DNA of 64,000 nucleotides from Lumbricus terrestris. Taxonomy: Eukaryota > Annelida > Clitellata > Crassiclitellata > Lumbricidae. Location: positions 16,088,485 through 16,152,484 of the forward strand of contig OX457044.1 of NCBI GenBank assembly GCA_949752735.1, read 5' to 3'. The position numbers were made by a program, and so were the translations under genes. Below the pieces are notes generated by a model. That model did no database searches. It saw nothing but the letters and a program-made list of their open reading frames with translations, and was not told the DNA's origin. Every line of letters begins with the position of its first letter. Position 1 is the stretch's first letter. Shown here piece after piece: positions 58,501-64,000 of this stretch.

Positions 58501-59027
58501 ACTTTCTTACTCTGCTGCTGAAAAGGCAATTTCTTCTTTGGTTTCTCCTTAACTTCTGGTTGAATGTTCCGATCATCTGTTAGCTCGAATTCTTCGTAGT
58601 CGTATCTCAGCATTTCGGCATCAACATCTATTGGTGTTTTGGTCGGCTCAATTTCATCCATCTGGTGTGTTTCTGAAGTCTTTTCTGCATCACTTTCTGA
58701 ATCACTTGACACTTTGTCTGCTACAACATCCTTGTTAATGTCGTCTGAAGTGTTCTTTTGTCTGTTGGCCGAAGACAGCGTCGAAAACAGAAACGATTTT
58801 TGGACTAGAACTACGGTAGAACAGTCTCTTGAATAAAGCAAGACATTTCTACTATGGCAATCTGGCAGTTGACCAGCAGGAATTGTAATAGATACTGTTC
58901 TTCTATTGTTTGATCCCGATAAACAACTCATAGGTCTGAATGATTTTGAGGCTGTTCCATTCACCCAGAGGTTCCGAACGCAATGGCAAGAAGGTCTTGC
59001 GAACTGTCGGAAAAAAACTCTCCACAT
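55276..59027 (-). CDS. MALSU1: MALSU1, mitochondrial ribosomal silencing factor (RsfS/Iojap family)
   Basis: Four exons: 58,511-59,027, 57,719-57,897, 57,054-57,138 and 55,276-55,574. The frame closes exactly (517+179+85+299 = 1080 nt, 359 residues plus stop). Residues 1 to about 30 are Arg-rich and nearly free of acidic residues ([15 protein letters not shown]), as in a mitochondrial presequence. About 30-175 is low-complexity, acidic and Ser-rich. The RsfS domain covers about 179-290: [38 protein letters not shown], then [17 protein letters not shown] and YDLEQLW. These match the family signature of a conserved ICVI/DFLVxxTGxSxRH block and a DWxxxDxGxxxVHxM block. Family members bind uL14 on the large ribosomal subunit; MALSU1 assists mitochondrial 39S assembly and blocks premature joining. 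At 359 residues it is longer than human MALSU1 (about 234); the extra length is the pre-domain linker and a basic C-terminal tail. The introns contain LINE, SINE and DNA-transposon fragments. Other transcripts cannot be excluded. Confidence 0.93.
55801..55868. repeat. (CCA)n and (CAT)n triplets in MALSU1 intron 3
   Basis: CCACCACCGCCGCC-type triplets followed by (ATC)n. Confidence 0.85.
55865..56100 (+). mobile_element. LINE RT fragment in MALSU1 intron 3, antisense to the gene
   Basis: The plus-strand frame reads [18 protein letters not shown], then [19 protein letters not shown]. These are the KLNxxKTxxMxF and FLGVxxDxxLxW motifs that follow the catalytic box in L2/CR1/Jockey-like reverse transcriptases. 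A frame change near 56,075 leads to [11 protein letters not shown]. The YADD box and everything upstream are missing. Confidence 0.7.
56101..56280 (-). mobile_element. hAT fragment of the 38,386 family in MALSU1 intron 3
   Basis: CATCAAACATTCTATTTTGA, TATATGCTTTTAGTTAGTTA and GTCCTTCAACT are the inverse of 38,455-38,570. The right end GGTTGGGAACCACTG is intact, with an internal duplication of GGCC-TCATGTCCTTCAGC. The left terminus is missing, so the fragment abuts the LINE piece. Confidence 0.65.
56449..56520. mobile_element. Tiny TTAA-flanked MITE (piggyBac-like), 72 bp
   Basis: CCTTTACCGCTCC and GGAGCGGTAAGGG are inverted repeats with one mismatch, flanked by TTAA at 56,445-56,448 and 56,521-56,524. 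TTAA duplication and CCYT starts are typical of piggyBac-type elements (Kolobok also uses TTAA). It is very short and could be a chance hairpin. Confidence 0.55.
56560..56778 (-). mobile_element. tRNA-derived SINE (minus), copy 2, in MALSU1 intron 3
   Basis: Shares its order of motifs with 52,006-52,190: CCTCTCTGATCTT, ACAGTGTA, GCAGAAATCTCAAA and TGACCTCTCAGT. On the minus strand TGATTAGCATACTTTACTGT is the A-box region, and GGGGGTTAAAATTC a decayed B box. It lies in the same orientation as the host gene. Confidence 0.6.
57054..57138 (-). CDS. MALSU1: MALSU1 exon 3
   Basis: The acceptor TTTTTCAG ends at 57,139; the donor GTAAAT starts at 57,053. The 85-nt exon encodes a basic segment, then the DWFALDL strand. 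Too short to appear as a separate long open frame; found by matching the family and the splice phase. Confidence 0.9.
57719..57897 (-). CDS. MALSU1: MALSU1 exon 2 (RsfS core)
   Basis: The acceptor ...TTGACAG ends at 57,898 and the donor GTGAGT starts at 57,718. Encodes residues 173-232 with the ICVI and STRHLHAM blocks. The phase fits both neighbours. Confidence 0.9.
57980..58400 (+). mobile_element. LINE 3' end in MALSU1 intron 1, antisense to the gene
   Basis: The frame after about 58,175 reads [19 protein letters not shown], then DLPLSLRAK and [11 protein letters not shown], the L2/CR1-like C-terminal signature (GPSIWNDLP). The 3' terminus GCGCCATATAAATTTATAG leads into an (ATACAAT)n tail. 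Similar to the LINE at 25,540 but a distinct lineage. Confidence 0.75.
58511..59027 (-). CDS. MALSU1: MALSU1 exon 1
   Basis: ATG at 59,027. The donor GTAAGA at 58,510 splits codon 173 after its first base. Encodes the presequence and the acidic linker. The unspliced frame would run 10 more codons to a stop at 58,479. Confidence 0.88.
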
Positions 59028-59250
59028 AGCGGATGCAAATATTACTCCAACTCAGATTAACTGAAAGTAAAGAATAAAACTGTAAAGCGTAATTCCAAGC
59101 AAGGTATATATTCTTGGTAAATTTTACCCATAATACACAATTTACATTCTAATTTATCAAATTCAAAACTACAGCAAAGTGCAAATTTCAAAAGCAAAGA
59201 GAAGGAATAACAAGAAATACAGAAGACCACAACTTAAATCATGGTAGCAT
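59028..59250 (-). promoter_or_regulatory. Presumed MALSU1 5' flank
   Basis: About 220 bp lie between the start codon and the hAT MITE. No TATA box was identified with confidence; ATTTTACCCATAATACACAA is AT-rich. The promoter location is inference from position only. Confidence 0.25.
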
Positions 59251-59392
59251 CAGTGGCGGCGCTAGGGGGGCTAGGGGGGCTAAGCCCCCCCTTTAAAAAA
59301 GGCCATCCATTTTTTTCCCCATGTAAAAATAAAAATTTTGGACGATTAACCCCCTTTAGCCCCCCAAAACTGAAATCCTGGCGCCGCCACTG
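59251..59392. mobile_element. hAT-type MITE (CAGTGGCGGCGC termini), 142 bp
   Basis: CAGTGGCGGCGC and GCGCCGCCACTG are flanked by GGTAGCAT at 59,243-59,250 and 59,393-59,400 (perfect 8 bp). The interior has GGGGGGCTAAGCCCCCC palindromes. It lies immediately upstream of MALSU1. Confidence 0.92.
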
Positions 59393-59439
59393 GGTAGCAT
59401 GGACTTTACCAACAATTATTAGTGAGCAACTTGTCCAAG

Positions 59440-59525
59440 GTAGCGGCTTGAGGTAGATTTGAATGTTGCTTCCTCATGTCACAAGGCACAGAACATACCG
59501 TTACACCACGGCGTCCCATATTAAG
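59440..59525 (-). mobile_element. Possible tRNA-like SINE head (minus)
   Basis: The minus strand reads GCCGTGGTGTAACGGTATG (A-box-like, comparable with the SINE at 54,217), with a weak B box (ATTCAAATCTACC) about 40 bp on. The rest is too decayed to bound. Confidence 0.45.
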
Positions 59526-60009
59526 ATATAACAACTCCTTATTCTTGAGGCAGGCTTTTAAAACTCTTTTTGTGCCACATATGGCCGCCTGTGTGAGAGG
59601 GCACCATGTTCATTTTAAAGCTCATCTCTGACTGATGGTGTGCTTATGTTTGTCGAGGCCCCCATGCAGTGGCATGTGCTGTCTAATGGCACCATAGAAA
59701 TTGCCATAGTTATTATTATCTTAAATTATTATTATTATTATTATTATTAAAATATCTATGAAATTTATTGGTGCGGCCCGAATCCCCGAAACAAATTTCG
59801 GCCGGATCTCCAAATTCGATTTTCACGAAACCAAATGATTTTTTGACACTAAACTCTGTCTTCGACAGCACTTAATTGATTCATTATGCCACGAATTCAT
59901 CATAACTGTGAATAGTTCTCAGGGTTCGGCGCTTCCCATTATAAAACTGTTTTTGGAAAATCAGGCTTTTGCGTATTTTTAGCATTTTGGAGGATTTGGG
60001 CTGGCCCCG
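59526..60009. other. Unique sequence with (ATT)n at 59,731-59,749
   Basis: No gene recognised. Confidence 0.3.
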
Positions 60010-60175
60010 AAATTTAAATAGCGCCCTTAAGGACCTCGACCCAGGAACAGCCAAAGAGGAAATAGTCTTGAGTACTGAGTAGTTTATAAACAGAGTCCGA
60101 CAAGTCCCGTGGAGGGGAACACTGGTCAAATGGGAGGCTATTCTAAACAGAGACACCCATAATAATTGAGAAAGC
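60010..60175 (-). mobile_element. Possible LINE 3' tail (minus)
   Basis: AATTTAAATAGCGCCCTTAA and CTCGACCCAGGAACAGCC resemble the inverse LINE tail at 53,705 (TATATAGCGCCCTTATAG, ACCCAGGAAAACTCCCAG). Coding similarity is weak. Confidence 0.35.
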
Positions 60176-60525
60176 TGTCTCATGGATGTGTGTGCATGTG
60201 GATTCAGGAACCACAAAGTCGCCTAGAGCTACAGGCCTAAACCTGACTAAACGACCGTCACGACCGACGCCTGACCTCATCCTAACTGACACTCGCGACG
60301 CCAGTAAACTTAAACACTATGATATCCTTCAGTGTCGGTATTTGAACAAGCTATGTTTACGGACACTAACTCACTCAATTTCGCGAAAATATTGAGCTGT
60401 AGGCTATACCTGACCAAATCCTGGGTGGTCATATGTGTTTACTCACTGCATATCAGCGACCGAGCCGATGTACTCGTTTACCATTACATCGCTTTCGAGG
60501 ATCCAGTCGATATTCGTTTCGAGGA
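60176..60525. other. Unique sequence, no gene recognised
   Basis: Short frames only. Confidence 0.3.
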
Positions 60526-60533
60526 TTCGGGAC

Positions 60534-60922
60534 GGTAATCTACCCTTTTAGCGTCGGTAATTATTCGTCATTGCATGGGTTTTAGCGTTGGCCGAACACA
60601 AGTCGGTTTGAGAAAAATAATTATTGATAAATAGAAGTCGGATTGATGAAAATAATTTGTATGAAATAGAAGCGAGATTAATAAAAAACAATCCTGCTGA
60701 AATTGAAGCTGGATTGATGAACAATAATTTTGAATTAAATAAAAGTTATATTGATGAAAAGTATTTGCTGACGAAATAGAAGCGGGATTGATCAGACTAA
60801 TTATTGCCTAAACAGAAGCTGGATCGATGAAAAGGATTTTCACCAAACTAGAAGTTGGATTGATTAAAAATAGCAATGCTGCAACTAGCGAATAATTACC
60901 GACGCTAAAAGGGTAGATTACC
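60534..60922. mobile_element. 389-bp TIR element, unknown family, copy A
   Basis: GGTAATCTACCCTTTTAGCG at the left is inverted at the right (about 34 bp, near-perfect). It is flanked by TTCGGGAC at 60,526-60,533 and 60,923-60,930 (perfect 8 bp). The interior is a degenerate array of units containing AATAGAAGCGGGATTGATGA. The superfamily is uncertain: 8-bp duplication allows hAT or MULE, and GGTA ends are not standard hAT. Confidence 0.85.
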
Positions 60923-60930
60923 TTCGGGAC

Positions 60931-61012
60931 TTCGGGCCGCACCCCAACACAATGCGGGCCTGGTGGTAGTGATATTTAAAAAAGCTAAAACACACTGTGC
61001 GGTGCCTTTTTA
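60931..61012. other. Short unique spacer
   Basis: Nothing recognised. Confidence 0.3.
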
Positions 61013-61290
61013 AGTAAGTAAGTAAGTATTTTCTGTATTACTCCGTTTGCAAACGCACAATGGGACACAAAACATCATCATAATACATCGAAGTAATAAT
61101 AGGATTTTATACTAAATAAACTTACTAGCTGAAACTAAGCTATAAAACCTATAATTATCATCATCTTTATCTTTTCTGATTAAACGAAACCGTGACTTAA
61201 ACTTTGCAAAACTCACATGTTCGCACATAAACCGGAAGCAAAGACTAATAAAATGTCTGTTGTTTTTATTAGCAATCCGTAGAATGATGC
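61013..61290 (-). mobile_element. LINE-like 3' end with (CTTA)n tail (minus)
   Basis: On the minus strand the segment ends GTGCGTTTGCAAACGGAGTA, then ACAGAAAATACTTACTTACT. Its translation, HCAFANGVIQKILTYLL, parallels YCAFAGGIIKNILTYL at 62,590-62,796. No RT motif is present, so the LINE class is unknown. Confidence 0.5.
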
Positions 61291-61310
61291 ATTGCTCGAC
61301 TAGTATAGCT

Positions 61311-61579
61311 GTAGTTTCAGACTTTCAGCTTTCACTCCTCCTTAATCTAGGGCTCTAGGCTTGGGACTGGCACTGTTAGGCTGCAGACAGCGGCGGAGTT
61401 GATGCACGGTTAATGAAGTCTGTCTTATTTATATAGAGCTCCCATAGCAGAAGCCGCATCTGCTTTTTCTAACAGCAAAGACCTTATAGTCTATACGTGC
61501 CAGTCCCAAGCAGGTCCCAAGCTTAATTGGATTAAGGAAGAGTGACGCATCGTTGGTTCAGCTGAAAGTCTGAAACTAC
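61311..61579. mobile_element. Inverted-repeat element, unknown family, 269 bp
   Basis: GTAGTTTCAGACTTTCAGCT at the left is exactly inverted at the right. Homology continues inward through CTCCTTAAT and GGCTTGGGACTGGCAC to both arms (61,311-61,383 and about 61,498-61,579). No target duplication is evident. CTTGGGACTGGCACTG also occurs near 50,337 beside a LINE fragment. Confidence 0.6.
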
Positions 61580-62094
61580 GAAACTCTAATATCTTTGATA
61601 TTAGTAGTTAAGATGCTAATAATCGATTTGCATAACTTTTACATGTACAGCGCAGTGCGTTTGCAGGCGTCTCATTCAATAAAAAGAATTATATTATTAT
61701 TTATTATTATTAATATTTATTATTATTATTGTTAACTTAAAATTTTGCTTTTTACAGGTCTAGAGCGCGAGGCAACCTTGACGCAATATGAATTCATGAT
61801 TCATGAATAAAACAGGGAACCATAACGAAAAGATTCACACAAAATTTTTACCGCCGAGTGTCTGACGCTGTCTGAGCAACTGATTGCGCGCGAAAGTTGT
61901 AATGTGAAAAAGCATTGTCACGTTGTGACTTTTAACAGAATTTTACAGAAATCTTTCGTTTTAATGGACGATGGTCGTCGTTCAAGAAACAGTCTTAATT
62001 CTCATTCGCTTCTGATCATTCGGTAAGATCAATCGGGAGTTGATCAGTTTAGAAGACGATAGAATCTCTGAGCTTTGCGTATATGATGTACTAT
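61580..62094. other. Unique sequence with (ATT)n at about 61,692-61,733
   Basis: No gene recognised. Confidence 0.3.
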
Positions 62095-62102
62095 AATAAT
62101 AA

Positions 62103-62488
62103 GGTACTATAATTTTAATTCACCTTTTTTTCGATTTAATTTCGCCAACTTCTAGTTTGTCCAGAACCATTTTAATCGATCCAGCTTCTGCTTAGACAAG
62201 AATTTGTTCGATAAATCCCGTTTCTATTTTGTCAGTATATCTTTTTCATCAATTTTACATTGAAAATTATTCTTCATCAATCCAGCAGAATGACTGCACT
62301 AACCCTAAAACTAACCCTAACCGACCCTCACGACGCCTAGCCTGAGCCCTAACCGACCCTCACGCGCTAAATCCCGCTTCTACTTCGTGAGGAAATATTT
62401 TTCATCGAATTTCTATTTCTGTGGGTCGTACACGAAACCTACATCGACACGCAGAAAATAAAAAAAAGGTGAATTAAAATTATAGTAC
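62103..62488. mobile_element. 386-bp TIR element, unknown family, copy B (inverted core)
   Basis: GGTACTATAATTTTAATTCA at the left is inverted at the right (about 28 bp). It is flanked by AATAATAA at 62,095-62,102 and 62,489-62,496. The interior repeats (CATCAATCCAGC, AAATCCCGCTTCTACTT, TTTTTCATC) are the reverse complement of the AGAAGCGGGATTGATGA units of copy A. It also contains CTAACCCTAA telomere-like heptamers at 62,297-62,350. Confidence 0.85.
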
Positions 62489-62589
62489 CAATAATAATTA
62501 TTATTATGGTTATTGGTTTTCGGATTATCCAGTAAAATAATATATCTATGAATTCTATGATCGATGTGTGAAATTAACTTAATATATAA

Positions 62590-62797
62590 GTGGCGATGGG
62601 AGAATTGGTCATTTATATTTTTCGAAGAAGCGTTGCTGATGCTGATGCCAAGTTAGTTTTCAAGTCTATCAGCCAGTATAAATGTATAACTTTGGTAACT
62701 TTGCGTAAATGTTTTCTATTATTTATTTCCTCTGTAAACTACTGTGCGTTTGCTGGTGGTATAATAAAGAATATTCTTACTTACTTAATTACTTAGC
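62590..62797 (+). mobile_element. LINE-like 3' end with (CTTA)n tail
   Basis: The frame is open to the tail and ends CAFAGGIIKNILTYL. The DNA terminus TATAATAAAGAATATTCTTA, then (CTTA)n, matches the copies at 43,380, 61,013 and 62,930. Confidence 0.5.
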
Positions 62798-62899
62798 TAG
62801 AACATACTTAGACATCTCCAGCGGGAATGTTTCCTCCCCCCTCCCTTAACGACATTTCCATAACATTTCAGATTTCTTTTTGCATCTGATGCCCGTGTG

Positions 62900-62972
62900 T
62901 TTTCGGCGGTTCTGACAAGATTAGAGTGCTGCTTTGCAGCTGGTAATATTATAGAATAGACTTACTTACTTT
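62900..62972 (+). mobile_element. Short LINE-like 3' tail with (CTTA)n
   Basis: TGCTGCTTTGCAGCTGGTAA, then TATAGAATAGACTTACTTAC, matches the same 3' family. Confidence 0.45.
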
Positions 62973-63870
62973 ATATATTGCATCGCACTCGCAGCTGTGC
63001 TGTACTTTAATTAGTTTGCAACTTTGCTGTATTTTAAAGTTGCAATATAATTATGTCGGGACTACACCACAGCTGCAACCTAATAAGATCGAGGCCCACC
63101 TAGCGGCGTTGTAAAACTCTTTCAGGGTCTCATGTGCAACCAATAATTATTGCAAAAACTGCAAAGATTTCTTGCGTATAAACTGATTTATTATTTTCTA
63201 AAGTTTCTATTTTTTGTTAGTTGCCAAATTATTTGATTTGATATATAAGATGGTAGTTTTGTTGAAGTTCATTCAGCAAATTGTTATTTTCGTTTTGGCC
63301 AATTTTGAGTTCGCATGCAGTCCCTACATGACGCTTCCTACGTCATAAAATTTGACACCATGAAACAAATATGTACTCTGCGTTAGTTGAGGAGGGAGTT
63401 ATGAGTGCGTGGTTTAAACTGTCATTTGACTCATTTTCATCTTGAGATTCTCTTGACAATGTAATTATTTTAAATGCAAGTATAAGTATTTTGAAAATTA
63501 TGTTGTTAGCCATCTACTTGCTAATTAATTGTTTATTGGATGTTGAGCATGTCGTATCTTATCGTAATCTGGGTCCTTCTGCGGCGGCCATATTTTCTGC
63601 AAAACCCGACTGGTAGAAACTTTTGACTTTTTTTATCAGGAATTGGGTCGATTTTGCATTTCACCAATTTCGTAGAATAGTGCAGACTGTTACCAAACGA
63701 TTATTTACACGTGTCTTGTTTCCATTGTTTCTTGTTGGTTGAAAATAGCGTGGTACTTCTGTGGTTGAAGATTTACCGCGCAATTGAGTCAGAAATTGAC
63801 GTGCGTCAAGTTGGAGATTAAATTCGTTTTGACTTTGTCAATTGAAATCTTTTGCTACTAAACCAAATCC
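62973..63870. other. AT-rich unique sequence, no gene recognised
   Basis: No frame or repeat of note. Confidence 0.35.
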
Positions 63871-63940
63871 GGTAATCTATCGTTTTAACGGAATTAATTA
63901 TTTGTCTCATTTCGGAAAACGGAATAGCGGAATTAATTAT
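63871..63940. mobile_element. Partial terminus related to the 60,534 element
   Basis: GGTAATCTATCGTTTTAACG followed by GAATTAATTATTTGTC matches the 60,534 terminus (GGTAATCTACCCTTTTAGCG, then GTAATTATTCGTC) with substitutions. CGGAATTAATTATT is directly repeated at 63,886 and 63,928. No second end is seen. Confidence 0.45.
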
Positions 63941-63954
63941 TGTGTATATCATAC

Positions 63955-64000
63955 CAGTGGTGTAGCTACCATGTGTGCAATGTGTGCAAAGCACACGGGC
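63955..64000. mobile_element. hAT-type terminus running off the window
   Basis: CAGTGGTGTAGCTACCATGT begins exactly like the hAT termini at 49,263 and 46,949. The candidate target site is TATCATAC (63,947-63,954). The other end is outside the window. Confidence 0.5.

Noticed and set aside
58479..58510. Exon 1 frame extended to the stop at 58,479 as the MALSU1 C-terminus
   Set aside because: A strong GTAAGA donor at 58,510 joins in phase to the RsfS domain exon, while the extension has no family similarity.

Overview
This is eukaryotic, metazoan DNA. The one clear cellular gene is split by introns with consensus splice sites, and almost everything else is simple-sequence repeat or decayed transposon. 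The mix of L2/CR1-like and RTE LINEs, tRNA-derived SINEs, Helitrons, pogo, mariner, hAT and MULE elements, and the very frequent TAGGCCTA octamer, suggests a marine invertebrate. A deuterostome such as an echinoderm is my guess from general familiarity, not a demonstrated identification.

Layout. 0-10 kb: a 1.5-kb minisatellite of 21-bp units next to a Helitron 3' end, a 2-kb pogo-like DNA transposon with a broken DDE transposase, and an AT-rich 5-kb stretch bounded by possible CACTA-like ends. 10-24 kb: almost continuous low-complexity DNA (polypurine, then polypyrimidine, CTG, ATT, ACC/ACT, and an 0.85-kb minisatellite of 24-bp units). 25-28 kb: an ATAC array split by a LINE 3' end and by a mariner-like element with very long, internally duplicated inverted repeats. 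28-42 kb: triplet and tetranucleotide arrays, including about 700 bp of GGAT and about 740 bp of ATAC, with LINE, SINE and hAT fragments between them. 44.7-50.6 kb: a 5'-truncated RTE-type LINE, a hAT element nested inside a second hAT element, a MULE-like foldback element carrying a FLYWCH zinc-finger remnant and its own nested hAT MITE, and a second Helitron end. 51-64 kb: a lower-repeat region with the real gene, MALSU1 (mitochondrial ribosome silencing factor, RsfS/Iojap family), on the minus strand at 55,276-59,027 in four exons. It is surrounded and invaded by SINEs, LINE 3' ends, hAT MITEs and a tiny TTAA-flanked element. Beyond it lie two related elements of about 387 bp in opposite orientation and LINE tails ending in CTTA repeats.

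How it works together. MALSU1 is the only gene for which I can support a cellular function: it is expected to act in mitochondrial large-ribosomal-subunit assembly. The other coding traces are transposase or reverse-transcriptase remnants. Two or three unique-sequence islands (12.1-12.6, 23.4-23.7 and 29.0-29.25 kb) could hold exons of unrecognised genes. The very long open frames in the repeat arrays arise because the repeat units are multiples of three, or cycle through stop-free codons, and should not be read as proteins. I found no system that I can call new; the most unusual structures are transposon architectures.
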